Positions 16,364 to 25,271 are shown, counted from the first letter of the stretch. The stretch: DNA of 64,000 nucleotides from Streptosporangium saharense (GCF_014203715.1 NZ_JACHJP010000001.1:846432-910431); one strand, 5' to 3'. Notes: generated from the letters alone by a model not told the origin. A program made the numbers and translations.

Positions 16364-16630
16364 ATGACCATCGCATCCATTCTCGGGGCCATCATCATCG
16401 GTGCCGTCATCGGCGCTCTGGGTCGTCTCCTGCTTCCCGGTAGGCAGCCGATCGGGTGGATCCTGACCGTTGTGGTCGGCATCGTCGCCGCGCTGATCGG
16501 TACCGCCATCGCCCAGGTCCTCGGCGTCGCGACCACGAACGGGATCGACTGGATCGAACTCGTCATGCAGGTCGTCCTCGCCGCCGTCGGTGTCGGCCTG
16601 GTCGCGAGCATGCAGCGTTCCAGGGTCTGA
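16364..16630 (+). CDS. GlsB/YeaQ/YmgE family stress-response membrane protein (copy 2)
   Basis: 88 aa paralog of the preceding gene with the same three membrane segments and landmarks (GAVIGALGRLLLPGRQ, VGIVAALIGTAIAQVLG). The start ATG is fixed by GGGAGG 8 nt upstream, which is buried in a hairpin. The pair are diverged tandem duplicates inserted between ispF and cysS. Function in stress is inferred from the family. Confidence 0.85.
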   Translation: MTIASILGAIIIGAVIGALGRLLLPGRQPIGWILTVVVGIVAALIGTAIAQVLGVATTNGIDWIELVMQVVLAAVGVGLVASMQRSRV

Positions 16631-16834
16631 CCCGAGAGGACGCCGCACCTTGGGAAGACGTCCGAACGCCCGTCCGTCTCCCGTCGCCGGTCCGTTCCGG
16701 CGGCGGTGAGCCGGGCGGGCTCCGGCGCGCCGTACCCCGAAAGCACTGACCGCCCCGCGGCGGGGCGTCGCCCACAGATCGGTGAGCGAGAAGCCTGCGG
16801 GCCTGTCCGATCCGCGTGAACGCGGCCCCCAGAC

Positions 16835-16870
16835 CGGGCCGGCTCCTTCCAAGGCCCCGGAGCCGGCCCG
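16835..16870 (-). terminator. Terminator hairpin of the DUF2637-like gene
   Basis: CGGGCCGGCTCC (16835-16846) pairs perfectly with GGAGCCGGCCCG (16859-16870). The stem starts 7 nt past the stop of the minus-strand gene at 16877. Confidence 0.7.
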
Positions 16871-16876
16871 ATTCTC

Positions 16877-18055
16877 TTATTCCTCGCCTTTTTCCGGCGG
16901 GACGGGGGTGCTGCGCATCCGCCCCGAGGGCGCCGCGTCGTCAGCTTTGTCCGTCTCGCCGGATCTCTTCGCGGGCTCGTCGGTCGCCACGGCCATCGGC
17001 TGGGTGTCCTCGCCCGGGTCCTCCTCCGCGTCTTTCTCCTCGGCCTTCTCGGCGGGTTCCTCAGGGGAGCGCTGCTCGGCCTCCCACGTCTCGACCCGCT
17101 CACTGACCCGCCCCTCCGGCTCCTCCGGCTCATCCGAGGCGTCCTGTACGGCGGAGCGCGGCGGGTGGACGAGGAGGTCGCCGTGGTGAGGCCGTACCAG
17201 ATCACCCCAGCGCAGCGGCCTGTCAGGCTCGCGCTCAGGCTCAGGCTCCGCTTCCGCGCGGGGGGCGGGGAGCTCGGTGACCTCGGGCGTCTCCGGAGCG
17301 GCGGTCGGGCCGACTACCGGTTCCGAGACGGGAACGGTGACGGGCGCGGCGGGCGGGGCGTGGCGCGGCGCGGGTTCGAGCGGGGGAGCGGCCTGCGGGT
17401 CGAGCACCACCTCGGAGGGCTGGTGGTGCACCGGCTCCTCGTGCCGCCCCGAGTACTCCTGGTGCGCCGGTCGGGGGAGCGGGACGGGATACTCGGCGGT
17501 CGGCAGGTCCCCTTCGGGGAAGGGCACGATGTCGGCCGTACGGCCCGCCGCCGCGGTGTCAGCCGACGCCCGTCTGGCCGCCGCGTGGTTGATCAGCAGC
17601 AGCCAGAGCCACAGGGCCAGCAGTAACGCCACCCAGGGGAAGACGGCCACGACCACGGCCGCGCGCCGTACGTCAACGGTGGCCCGGACGGCGGTGGCCG
17701 TCTCGGCGGCGACCGCGCCCGCGAGCAGCAGGGTCAGGACCACGCCCGCCTGCAGCCGGATCGGCCAGCGCGCGCCCCGCAGCAGGAGCACGGAGATCAG
17801 CGCGACGGCCAGCAGCGCGTCGAAGGCGGCGGGATAGAGGTAGGCGAGGCCGACGGGGGCCTCGCCCGTGATCGCGAGGGCCCGCAGGTCCTCGAAGGAG
17901 AGCACACACGCCGCCGCGGCGAGCGCGGCCACGCCTACACCGACCAGGGCGATCCCGGTACGGCGCAGCACGATGGCTGTCCTGCTCTGCTGGGCGGGCG
18001 GGATCGAGGACGGGCGGGAGGCGATGCCTGCCGCCGCGGGGGATTTCACGTCCAT
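16877..18055 (-). CDS. DUF2637-like membrane protein with acidic/proline-rich tail
   Basis: 392 aa. Residues about 25-170 contain four hydrophobic segments (GIALVGVGVAALAAAACVLSF, LAYLYPAAFDALLAVALISVLLL, AGVVLTLLLAGAVAAE, FPWVALLLALWLWLLLINH), typical of DUF2637 actinobacterial proteins. The rest is a long disordered region rich in Pro, Glu and Ala with little conserved content. DUF2637 proteins are common near conjugation and plasmid functions and in developmental loci, but none are nearby here. Role unknown. Confidence 0.75.
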   Translation of the reverse strand: MDVKSPAAAGIASRPSSIPPAQQSRTAIVLRRTGIALVGVGVAALAAAACVLSFEDLRALAITGEAPVGLAYLYPAAFDALLAVALISVLLLRGARWPIRLQAGVVLTLLLAGAVAAETATAVRATVDVRRAAVVVAVFPWVALLLALWLWLLLINHAAARRASADTAAAGRTADIVPFPEGDLPTAEYPVPLPRPAHQEYSGRHEEPVHHQPSEVVLDPQAAPPLEPAPRHAPPAAPVTVPVSEPVVGPTAAPETPEVTELPAPRAEAEPEPEREPDRPLRWGDLVRPHHGDLLVHPPRSAVQDASDEPEEPEGRVSERVETWEAEQRSPEEPAEKAEEKDAEEDPGEDTQPMAVATDEPAKRSGETDKADDAAPSGRMRSTPVPPEKGEE

Positions 18056-18122
18056 GGCGCTTCGAGCCTACAGAATCGACACCTGGCATGATCTGTACAT
18101 CGAAGCACGACAAGGAGGAAAG

Positions 18123-18512
18123 TTGTCCGAACTATCCGACGACGTGCGGGCGCTCTTCGACGCGGCGAACTACGCCACCGTGACGAGTCTGAACGCGGAC
18201 GGCAGCCCGCAGGCCAGCGTGATCTGGGTGAAGACCGACGGTGACGACGTGGTGTTCTCCACGGTCAGGGGACGGCGCAAGGCCCGCAACTTCGACCGCG
18301 ACCCCAGGACCGCCGTCGTGGTGATCGACCACACCAACCCCTTCCGCTACGCGGAGGTGCGCGGCAAGGTCACGGTGACGGAGGACCCGACGGGCGCTCT
18401 CATCCAGGAGTTGGCGCACAAATACACCGGCAAGCCCTGGACCGAGTCTCGTCCTGACATCGAGCGGTTGATCGTCCGAGTGATCCCAGAAAAGGTGCAT
18501 CTGCACGGCTGA
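18123..18512 (+). CDS. PPOX-class F420-dependent (Rv1155-like) oxidoreductase
   Basis: 129 aa split-barrel flavin/deazaflavin-binding protein. The start is TTG at 18123, set by a strong AAGGAGG 6 nt upstream; it is short for longer readings. The family pattern is visible: ANYATVTSLNADGSPQASVIWVKTDGDDVVFST, RRKARNFDRDPRTAVVV, YAEVRGKVTV. Actinobacterial members of this size usually use F420. The substrate is unknown. It lies upstream of cysS but is probably a separate unit. Confidence 0.82.
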   Translation: MSELSDDVRALFDAANYATVTSLNADGSPQASVIWVKTDGDDVVFSTVRGRRKARNFDRDPRTAVVVIDHTNPFRYAEVRGKVTVTEDPTGALIQELAHKYTGKPWTESRPDIERLIVRVIPEKVHLHG

Positions 18513-18601
18513 CCGGGGAATGCGTGGGGCGCCATTCGCCCTCGTTGGTATAAAAAGTGCCGTCGGGCAGTCCCAACGTCTCGTAACACGGCTTGTGAGG
18601 T

Positions 18602-18625
18602 GAGGTAAGGCGTTAGCCTTGCCTC
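18602..18625 (+). promoter_or_regulatory. Leaderless cysS promoter overlapped by an inverted repeat
   Basis: TAGCCT (18614-18619) lies 7 nt before the GTG start of cysS, the spacing expected for transcription starting at the start codon. The same bases sit in an inverted repeat GAGGTAAGGC-GTTA-GCCTTGCCTC (18602-18625, one mismatch), which could be a protein-binding site on the -10 box. Confidence 0.5.
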
Positions 18626-18626
18626 C

Positions 18627-20024
18627 GTGAGCCTGCACCTATACGACACCAGCGCACGTACGGTCCGCGAGTTCGTTCCGGTCGAGTCCGGCCGGGCGTC
18701 GATCTACCTGTGTGGTGCCACCGTGCAGGCTCCTCCGCATATCGGGCACATCCGCTCCGGCGTCAACTTCGACGTGCTGCGCCGGTGGATGATCCGGTCC
18801 GGCTACGACGTCACGTTCTGCCGCAACGTCACCGACATCGATGACAAGATCATCAGGGTCGCGGCGGCCGAGGGCGTGCCGTGGTTCGTCGTCGCAGAGC
18901 GCAACCAGCGCGCCTTCACCTGGGCCTACCAGATTCTCGGCTGCCTTCCGCCGACCGTCGAGCCCAGGGCCACCGGCCACGTGCCCGAGATGATTGAGCT
19001 GATGGAACGGCTCATCGCCGCCGGGCACGCCTACCCGGCGGGCGGTGACGTCTACTTCGACGTCGTCTCCTACGCAGACCGGTACGGCTCGCTGTCCAAC
19101 CAGCGCCTGGAGAACATGAGGGCGGCCGGGGACACCGACACCGACTCAGCCAAGCACGACCCGCGTGACTTCGCGCTGTGGAAGGGCGAGAAGCCCGGCG
19201 AGCCGACCTGGCCGACCCCCTGGGGGCGTGGCCGTCCCGGCTGGCACCTGGAGTGCTCCGCCATGGCGACCAAGTATCTCGGCCCGACCTTCGACATCCA
19301 CGGCGGCGGCGTCGACCTGATCTTCCCGCACCACGAGAACGAGCTGACCCAGTCGCAGGCGGCCGGTGACGGCTTCGCCCGCTACTGGATGCACAACGGG
19401 ATGCTCAAGATCGGCGCGGAGAAGATGAGCAAGTCGCTCGGCAACTCCCTGCTGATCCCCGAGGTGACCAAGAAGGTCCGCCCGGTCGAGTTGCGCTACT
19501 ACCTGGCGGCCCCGCACTACCGTTCCGCGATCGAGTACTCCGAGGAGGCGCTGGCCGAGGCCGCCGCCGCCTACCAGCGCATCGAGGGGTTCGTCACCAG
19601 GGCCGCCGAGGTGATCCACGACGTGGACGCCCACGCGCCGCTGCCCCAGGCGTTCGTCGACGCCCTCGACGACGACCTGGGCACCCCGCAGGCGCTCGCG
19701 GTCGTGCACGAGGTGGTCAAGGAGGGCAACGTCGCCCTCGCCCAGGGCAACAAGGAGCAGGTGGCCAGGCTCCTGGCCGAGACGCAGAACATGCTCGACG
19801 TGCTCGGTCTCGACCCCCGCTCCGAGCAGTGGCGCTCCTCCGGCGACGACTCCGGCCTGCGCGCGACCGTCGACGCGCTGGTCGGCGTGGCCCTCGAACA
19901 GCGTCAGGCGGCCAGGGCTCGCAAGGACTTCGCGGCGGCCGACGGCATCCGTGACCAGCTCGCCCGGGCGGGCATCGTCGTCGAGGACACCGCCCAGGGA
20001 CCGCGCTGGGAACTTTCCCGGTAG
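18627..20024 (+). CDS. cysS: Cysteinyl-tRNA synthetase
   Basis: 465 aa class I aminoacyl-tRNA synthetase. It has the HIGH motif in PHIGHIRSG, zinc/cysteine-recognition residues (Cys in LYLCGATVQ region, [13 protein letters not shown]), and KMSKSLGN. The C-terminal helical domain closes with [28 protein letters not shown]. The enzyme charges tRNA-Cys. Gene order cysS-rlmB downstream of carD-ispF is conserved in actinobacteria. GTG start with no SD, leaderless type. Confidence 0.96.
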   Translation: MSLHLYDTSARTVREFVPVESGRASIYLCGATVQAPPHIGHIRSGVNFDVLRRWMIRSGYDVTFCRNVTDIDDKIIRVAAAEGVPWFVVAERNQRAFTWAYQILGCLPPTVEPRATGHVPEMIELMERLIAAGHAYPAGGDVYFDVVSYADRYGSLSNQRLENMRAAGDTDTDSAKHDPRDFALWKGEKPGEPTWPTPWGRGRPGWHLECSAMATKYLGPTFDIHGGGVDLIFPHHENELTQSQAAGDGFARYWMHNGMLKIGAEKMSKSLGNSLLIPEVTKKVRPVELRYYLAAPHYRSAIEYSEEALAEAAAAYQRIEGFVTRAAEVIHDVDAHAPLPQAFVDALDDDLGTPQALAVVHEVVKEGNVALAQGNKEQVARLLAETQNMLDVLGLDPRSEQWRSSGDDSGLRATVDALVGVALEQRQAARARKDFAAADGIRDQLARAGIVVEDTAQGPRWELSR

Positions 20025-20047
20025 ACGCAGGCCATACCCTAGACACC

Positions 20048-21019
20048 ATGGCTGCTGGCGGTAGAGGGTCCGGACGACCCGCGAAGAAGAAGAGTCCGAC
20101 CAAGGGCACGGGCGGTAACAAGCGCCGTGGCCTTGAGGGCAGGGGCGCGACCCCGCCGGCGCACCTGCGGCACTGGCACAAGGACAAGGCCAGGACCGAA
20201 CGGGTCGAGCGGGAGGAACGCACCGGCGGCAAGACCTCCGCCGCGCGTCCGCAGACCCGCACCAGGCGCAGCGAGGACGCCCCCGAGTACATCGGCGGGC
20301 GCAACCCCGTCCTGGAGGCGCTGCGTGCGGGTGTGCCCGCCGCCGCCATGTACGTCGCGCTGCGCATCGACAACGACGACCGCGTCAAGGAGGCCGTACG
20401 GCTGGCCGCCGAGCGGGGCATCGCGCTCCTTGAGGTCGGCAGGGAGAAGCTGGACCGGCTGACCGAGGGCGGCATCCACCAGGGCGTCGCCCTGCAGATC
20501 CCGGCGTACGAGTACGCCCACCCCGACGACCTCGTGAGCATCGCCCAGGAGGCGGGAGAGGTGCCGTTGATCGTCGCGCTCGACAGCGTCACCGACCCGC
20601 GTAACCTCGGCGCCATCGCCCGTTCCGCGACCGCCTTCGGCGCCCACGGCCTGCTGGTCCCCTCCCGCCGTTCCGCCGGGGTCACCGGAGGGGCCTGGAA
20701 GACCTCCGCGGGCACGCTGGCCACCCTGACCGTCGCCCGTGCCTCCAACCTGACCTCTGCCCTGCGGGAGTACCGCGAGGCGGGCCTGTTCGTCGTCGGC
20801 CTCGACGGTGAGGGCAGCGTGGACCTGGAGAAGGCCAACCTTCTCGACGGCCCACTGGTCATCGTGGTCGGCTCCGAGGGCAAGGGCCTGTCGCGCCTGG
20901 TCGCCGAGTCTTGTGACCTGGTGGTACGCATTCCCATGCACGCCGCGGCCGAGTCGCTCAACGCGGGTGTAGCGGCGGGCATCGCGCTGTACGAGGTGGC
21001 TCGCCACCGCCGCCGCTGA
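20048..21019 (+). CDS. rlmB: 23S rRNA (guanosine-2'-O-)-methyltransferase RlmB / TrmH family
   Basis: 323 aa. A basic, disordered N-terminus (about 1-75) is followed by the substrate-binding domain (YIGGRNPVLEALRAG, about 80-150) and the SPOUT methyltransferase core (about 160-320). The core has the knot motifs ALDSVTDPRNLGAIARSATAFG, IVVGSEGKGLSRL and IPMHAAAESLNAGVAAGIALYE. ATG at 20048 is 7 nt after TACCCT, so a leaderless start 23 nt past cysS. Confidence 0.94.
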   Translation: MAAGGRGSGRPAKKKSPTKGTGGNKRRGLEGRGATPPAHLRHWHKDKARTERVEREERTGGKTSAARPQTRTRRSEDAPEYIGGRNPVLEALRAGVPAAAMYVALRIDNDDRVKEAVRLAAERGIALLEVGREKLDRLTEGGIHQGVALQIPAYEYAHPDDLVSIAQEAGEVPLIVALDSVTDPRNLGAIARSATAFGAHGLLVPSRRSAGVTGGAWKTSAGTLATLTVARASNLTSALREYREAGLFVVGLDGEGSVDLEKANLLDGPLVIVVGSEGKGLSRLVAESCDLVVRIPMHAAAESLNAGVAAGIALYEVARHRRR

Positions 21020-21117
21020 CTTTCTCTCCGCCGGGGCGGCCGTACGGAAATCGGCGTTTCGGCGGCTCCGTCGGTGACGTCCACCGTTCGGGCCGACTAC
21101 ACTCATCAGTTGACCAT

Positions 21118-21190
21118 GCCGACGTAGCTCAATCGGCAGAGCAACAGTCTTGTAAACTGTAGGTCAGGGGTTCGATTCCCCTCGTCGGCT
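21118..21190 (+). tRNA. tRNA-Thr (anticodon TGT)
   Basis: The cloverleaf is complete: acceptor GCCGACG (21118-21124) with CGTCGGC (21183-21189), D-arm GCTC/GAGC, anticodon stem ACAGT/ACTGT with loop CTTGTAA (anticodon TGT at 21151-21153), T-arm AGGGG-TTCGATT-CCCCT, discriminator T. CCA is not encoded. It stands at the left edge of the accessory region, a typical integration site, although no second copy of its 3' end was seen in the window. Confidence 0.97.
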
Positions 21191-21194
21191 CGTG

Positions 21195-21222
21195 AAGAAC
21201 CCCCAGGCACCTGGGGGTTCTT
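21195..21222 (+). terminator. Terminator of tRNA-Thr
   Basis: AAGAACCCCCAG (21195-21206) and CTGGGGGTTCTT (21211-21222) form a perfect 12-bp stem with a 4-nt loop, followed by ACTTTTGTT, 5 nt past the tRNA. Confidence 0.9.
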
Positions 21223-21699
21223 ACTTTTGTTGGTCCGATCTTCCTCGCGGGGGCGACCGGCAGTCGGACGACTCCCGGACAGCGACCTTTCAGGAGAACA
21301 GAGTGGCAATCGCCTCGGCCGCCTCCCGGGCCACTCCCGGCGTGATCGACGTGTGTGACGGAATCCGTCATCACCAGATACCTGGGGACGTACAGGACGG
21401 CAGTTGAAGAAGCCGCGATCGGCTGGAGCAACCTTTCCTTGGAGAGGCTCAAGTCGGCCGCCACGACAGCTCCCATCGTGCGCTTCTACACTCCTTGACG
21501 TCTTGGGCTCTGAGGTGCTGCCACTCGCGGAGTTCAGTCGGCACGTCACGTTCATTGGCCCTCGGCGATGCAGTGCAACGCCGAGAACTGCGTCATCTCC
21601 GTGATGTTCATGTGCTCGCTGCTCGGGTCCGTTGACGAGACTCTCAACGGACCGGAGCAGCAGTAAGAGCAGGTGGAGCTTCTGGCGGGGGCGATGCGG
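21223..21699. other. Gap with possible gene remnant and a hairpin
   Basis: No firm gene. A 47-codon reading from GTG 21355 to TGA 21498 (VTESVITRYLGTYRTAVEEA...) looks protein-like but has no clear RBS and may be the remains of a larger gene. At 21626-21653 GGTCCGTTGA pairs with TCAACGGACC around an inner GAG-A-CTC, a strong hairpin just upstream (on the opposite side) of the next gene's stop. Confidence 0.4.
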
Positions 21700-22038
21700 T
21701 TACGCGAAAAGATCCTCCGGATCGCGGCCCTCGGCTAGTTCGCCGGTTCCTGCTAGTAGCACATTGGAGGTGCGGCCATCGGCGCTAGCCGGATCGGCGC
21801 CAACCTGGACAGCACGCAGTCCCGCACCGGCTAGGGCTTCCGCCGCGATATCCGCCGCCTTCTCCTGGCGGTCTGTCGGAACCACTAGGTAGAGCCGGAC
21901 ATGGTTGTCCTGGATGAAAAGGCAGGCGCCGTTCAGGGAGGAGGTATCGACCGGGAAACCGGTGTCGTCGTCTCGGACGTCGAAACCAGCCGCGATGAGA
22001 GCCGCTTCGGTCTGTCGGCGGAGGTCCTGAAGATTCAT
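21700..22038 (-). CDS. Hypothetical protein (112 aa)
   Basis: 112 aa, soluble, acidic, starting MNLQDLRRQTEAALIAAGFDV, with no signal or membrane segment. The alternation of helical and strand-like stretches (CLFIQDNHVRLYLVVPTD, EKAADIAAEALAGAGLRAV) suggests a compact alpha/beta fold. Not recognised. Its base composition is lower in GC than that of flanking housekeeping genes, in keeping with an accessory origin. Confidence 0.6.
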   Translation of the reverse strand: MNLQDLRRQTEAALIAAGFDVRDDDTGFPVDTSSLNGACLFIQDNHVRLYLVVPTDRQEKAADIAAEALAGAGLRAVQVGADPASADGRTSNVLLAGTGELAEGRDPEDLFA

Positions 22039-22628
22039 GAGTATTGCTCGTCTTACGTTAGGTATTGATCATCTCCGGAGTGGGATGATCACTGCTTTCG
22101 AGCGTACGCGCGATCGAGACCGGATTGTTAGTTCAGCCCGCCCGGCACCTCGAAAGCCCTCCTTCCGGAGATCATGAGACGTGGCAGTGACAGTCTCTGG
22201 GGTCCCGGTTCCTCGAAACGGGCCGCCGAAGGGGCTACGCGAAGGCGCCTCTATCTTCGACCGTTCCCCCTGGCCGGTCAGGTAGAGGTACGGGTAGCAG
22301 CGCCGCTACCTGTTCTGGAACGGAGCCTGGCCATCCTTCCCGCCGTCCTGGTAATCGCGTGGCGCTCCTGCGAGTGTCACGGCGGGGTTCGGGGAGAAAG
22401 ATGCAGGCCAGGGCGGGTTCACGGATCGCGGCACCCGGTATGGCACTCTCGTGACACCCGTGGCGGCAAGATCAAAAACTTTCTCGCGCGCATCCCGTAC
22501 GCAGTCGTATGTGTGACTCGGGCCATCAACTGCACCAGGAGTTCGATATTCCAGGTGACTCGGGTTTTCGCATCGAAAATCTGCTAATATGGTTTTCGTA
22601 GTGAAAAGCCTATGCCACGGGGGGAAAC
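22039..22628. other. 590-nt gap; promoter region of the RHH gene at its right end
   Basis: A 137-codon reading at 22174-22587 has a composition unlike a protein and no RBS and is not called. ATCTCCGGA occurs in inverted orientation (about 22072 and 22164). The right end (22565-22607) holds two dyads around a good -10 box, described separately. Confidence 0.5.
22565..22607 (+). promoter_or_regulatory. Twin TTTTCG dyads flanking a -10 box upstream of the RHH gene
   Basis: TTTTCGCATCGAAAA (22565-22579, perfect dyad) and TTTTCGTAGTGAAAA (22593-22607, one mismatch) start 28 nt apart. TAATAT (22585-22590), a good -10 hexamer, lies between them. The gene start is at 22629. This is what an autorepression site for the RHH protein would look like. 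Confidence 0.65.
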
Positions 22629-23387
22629 GTGTCTAACTCCAACAAGGGGGGCCGGCCGTCGGTCGGCACCCCCATCACCACAACGATCCCGGATGACTTG
22701 CTGGCCGAGATCGACCAGCAGGCCGCCATGTCCGGAGTCACCCGGGCGGCCGAGGTGCGGGACCTGTTGGCCAGCTCAATCGGATTGTTCAGGGGGCCAA
22801 TCGAGCTGCCCGTCTCCGAATGGAGCGACGTGGCCGAGAAGGTGCGTCCCGTCACCGAACTCCTGGTGCGCTGGATCGGCCACACCCCAGCCAAAGCACT
22901 CAAGCGGTATCGGGACTACCGTGTCCGCTCGCTCGACCCCGACCGCCTCCTTCGAGTGATCGGGGTAGCCCGGGGAGAACTCCTGCTCGCCAAAGAATCC
23001 GGCGTGTCTCCGGCCCCGGAGCTGATCGCCTGGCTGAGTGGCGAGAACGGGCGCCCTGCCCGCAGCCTGCTGGCCGCGACGGTCAAGCAGGGACTCGACC
23101 AAAAGGGAATCCTCAACGCCATCCAGCTTGTGGACCGTGTGAACACTGTTATCGACAAGGAAGCGAACCTGCACGAGGGAAGCGCTGACGTCGAGGTCTG
23201 GCTGACCAACGCTTACGAGATTCGCATCCGGATGGGCGAGCAGTGGCTGGGGGATTACAACATCGCCAAGAGCGTGGAGGAAGAGCTCAACCGAGCCGGG
23301 TTCGACCTGTTTGGTACTGCCCCCGCTGTGGACATCTGCACGCTGCTGGCAGAGCGGGCCGAAGTTGAGGTACGAGCTCGTCCCTAA
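22629..23387 (+). CDS. Ribbon-helix-helix domain protein (252 aa)
   Basis: GTG start with GGGGGGAAAC just upstream. Residues about 5-55 (GGRPSVGTPITTTIPDDLLAEIDQQAAMSGVTRAAEVRDLLASS) form an RHH DNA-binding unit of the CopG/Arc type: a beta strand then two helices. The remaining ~195 residues are helical and not recognised (LLVRWIGHTPAKALKRYRDYRV..., ELLLAKESGV...). It is larger than a simple antitoxin and no toxin-like ORF is adjacent. Two dyads at its promoter suggest autoregulation. Confidence 0.75.
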   Translation: MSNSNKGGRPSVGTPITTTIPDDLLAEIDQQAAMSGVTRAAEVRDLLASSIGLFRGPIELPVSEWSDVAEKVRPVTELLVRWIGHTPAKALKRYRDYRVRSLDPDRLLRVIGVARGELLLAKESGVSPAPELIAWLSGENGRPARSLLAATVKQGLDQKGILNAIQLVDRVNTVIDKEANLHEGSADVEVWLTNAYEIRIRMGEQWLGDYNIAKSVEEELNRAGFDLFGTAPAVDICTLLAERAEVEVRARP

Positions 23388-23461
23388 GCGTCGAGCTTGT
23401 CCCAGCGTACGTCGTCTGGTCGGGTTGTGGTTCAAGGTGGCCGACGTCCCGGTTTGGATGC

Positions 23462-23483
23462 CCGGGTCCGACGTCGGACCCGG
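23462..23483. repeat. 22-bp perfect palindrome
   Basis: Centred on GAC|GTC, the half CCGGGTCCGAC is followed by its exact complement. It lies between the RHH gene and the small secreted protein gene (convergent), so it could act as a terminator, although a palindrome without a loop is also a good protein-binding site. Confidence 0.6.
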
Positions 23484-23647
23484 ACACTCTCAGAACTGGG
23501 CGTACGGCGGGCCGATGACGGGCGGCATGGGCGTCGGAAGGGCCCAAGGAGGTATGTTCCAAGGCCCGGACCCCCTGGACGTCTGGGGTTGTCTGGCCAC
23601 CCACCTGCAGAAACGCTCTTTTTGCTTTTTCCTGGGGCTGTTGCGAC

Positions 23648-23896
23648 TCAGTAGCCCATGAGGAAGTAGAAGCCGAAGCGCGGGAGGTCGGTGTTGTATT
23701 CGCAGGGGTCGACGAAGCGGTAGGGCGGGTGCGCGAGGGTGTAGTCCCGGTATTCGTTGCACTCTTTCAGAGTCTTGAAGGGGCCCACCCACATTATCTG
23801 TGAGCCGGTCTGAGCAGTGGCGGCGGTGGGGGCGGCCAGGACGGTGGTGCCCAGTGCCGCCGTTAGCAGGGCGGTGTGGAGTCTGCGGATCTTCAC
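23648..23896 (-). CDS. Small secreted protein (82 aa) with two cysteines
   Basis: The signal peptide is clear: MKIRRLHTALLTAALGTTVLAAPTAATAQ, predicted cleavage near residue 28. The mature ~54 residues (TGSQIMWVGPFKTLKECNEYRDYT..., FVDPCEYNTDLPRFGFYFLMGY) contain two Cys, likely one disulfide, and many aromatic residues. The VGPF.T...C...R.Y pattern resembles small secreted actinobacterial hypothetical proteins. Function unknown. Confidence 0.75.
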   Translation of the reverse strand: MKIRRLHTALLTAALGTTVLAAPTAATAQTGSQIMWVGPFKTLKECNEYRDYTLAHPPYRFVDPCEYNTDLPRFGFYFLMGY

Positions 23897-24243
23897 TGCG
23901 GGTGGCTCCTCACGGCTGGGTAGGAGGACACCTCAAGATGACCACCGGTCGTTGGGACCGGGGAGCTCTCGGTTCTCCATATTTCGGCTGCATGGTCCTG
24001 CTTTGCCGCCTGCTGGATCGGACCCGAATCGGCGTCGGTCATGGCTCGGTGAAGTGATCGCGTGTGGCCCGCGACGCAGGAGCGACATCGGCCCTGAAGG
24101 GGTTCCTGATTCTTTCGGCACCACCCTGACGGCGTGAACTCCTGAGAGGTCCATGACCAACGTCGTTCTGATGGGCGGTGGAGCTTCTGGTGGCCGGTGG
24201 TTTCGGGCGACCGCCGTGTGTGATGGTTCGCCAGAATAGTGGG
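23897..24243. other. Gap between divergent genes; nothing identified
   Basis: Divergent region between the small secreted protein (minus) and the kinase-like gene (plus). Overlapping short ORFs on both strands are not credible. No strong palindrome or hairpin was seen. Confidence 0.4.
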
Positions 24244-25083
24244 ATGCCCCGACCGGTTTCCGCCGACCTTCTGGAGATCGCTGAAGCGCTTGTCCCCGGC
24301 GCTCCACCTGACTCCGCACGCCTCGCCGAGGACGGGAACATGCACCACGTCGTGCTGTTCCCCGGTGTCGCCGCCGTGCGTATCAGCAGGCGCCCCGATG
24401 CCGCCGCCGAGCTGCCGCGCCGGGTCGAGATTCTTCGGAGCGTCGCGGCGGTAGGTCTGCCTTTCGCCGTACCGGAGCCGCTGACCGAGGTGGCCGCGTT
24501 CGGGGAGCGCGCGGCCGTCGCGATTTCGTGGATCGGCGGGGAGGGGCTACCGGAGGGCGTCGGGGACCCGGGGGCGTTCGGCCTGCTTCTGGAGGCGCTG
24601 CGTGAGGTCGAGATCTCGCCGGAGCTTGAGGCCGTTCTCCACAGGCCGCGCCGGTGTGCCGATGGCCTGGGGTGGGCCGACATTCTGAACGACGAGATCG
24701 TTCCGCGCCTGCCGACGAAGTGGCGTGACGGAGTCCGGCGACGGCTGGACACGCTGCTGGCGCTTGAGGAGGTCCCGGCCAGGCTCGTCCACGGCGATCT
24801 TGGTGGAGGCAACGTCCACTTCGGCGAGGAGGGCAGGCTGATCGGCGTCCTCGACTGGGACATGGCGATCCTGTCCGACCCGGCGATCGACGCGGCACTT
24901 GTCGCGACCTGGCACGGCTGGGATGTCCTCCGTACCACCGACGAGGAGACCAACCGACGCGCCCGGGCCTGGAACGACGTGGTCGGGGTCGAGCACCTCC
25001 ACGCGGTGTTCACCGGCGAACCGGTGTCGCGTGTCGATGGTTTCGTCCGTTCTGTTGTTGCCTGGTTGGAGGGGCGTGACTGA
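24244..25083 (+). CDS. Phosphotransferase of the APH/choline kinase superfamily
   Basis: 279 aa from ATG 24244 (a longer frame from 24178 adds an unlikely leader). The kinase-like fold is shown by the catalytic loop LVHGDLGGGNVHF (H-G-D-L-x3-N) and the metal-binding GVLDWDMA. The N-lobe has AAVRISRRPDAAAELPRRVEILR. Members phosphorylate aminoglycosides, macrolides, homoserine, choline and others. No substrate-specific signature is seen, so a resistance role should not be assumed. Confidence 0.85.
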   Translation: MPRPVSADLLEIAEALVPGAPPDSARLAEDGNMHHVVLFPGVAAVRISRRPDAAAELPRRVEILRSVAAVGLPFAVPEPLTEVAAFGERAAVAISWIGGEGLPEGVGDPGAFGLLLEALREVEISPELEAVLHRPRRCADGLGWADILNDEIVPRLPTKWRDGVRRRLDTLLALEEVPARLVHGDLGGGNVHFGEEGRLIGVLDWDMAILSDPAIDAALVATWHGWDVLRTTDEETNRRARAWNDVVGVEHLHAVFTGEPVSRVDGFVRSVVAWLEGRD

Positions 25084-25271
25084 TGCCCTCTCCTCGGGTG
25101 GCCGACCAAGGGGACGGACTCAAGCCAGGGGTCAGAGCACGGGCAGGTCCATCACCCACCCAAGGCTTCAACACGCCCACCTGAGAGGGAACATCACGCT
25201 TGGCCCGGACCCGCGCCGAGCCGGGCAACTCGTCCAGCGATGATCGGCAAGTGGCGGCGCACAGCGTGGGA

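Noticed and set aside
18602-18625. Iron box (IdeR/DmdR site) at cysS
   Set aside because: AGGTAAGGC/GCCTTGCCT recalls the iron box, but the spacing between halves is wrong and cysS is not an expected iron gene.
18513-18626. T-box leader upstream of cysS
   Set aside because: No T-box sequence or terminator/antiterminator pair. The gene appears leaderless.
22174-22587. 137-codon plus-strand ORF upstream of the RHH gene
   Set aside because: Odd composition, no RBS, no domain-like pattern. It overlaps the start of the promoter region of the RHH gene.
22629-23387. Toxin-antitoxin system (RHH as antitoxin)
   Set aside because: No adjacent small toxin-like ORF, and the RHH protein is much longer than typical antitoxins.
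24244-25083. Antibiotic-resistance aminoglycoside phosphotransferase
   Set aside because: Only the general kinase motifs are present. Nothing ties it to aminoglycosides, so the broader superfamily name is used.
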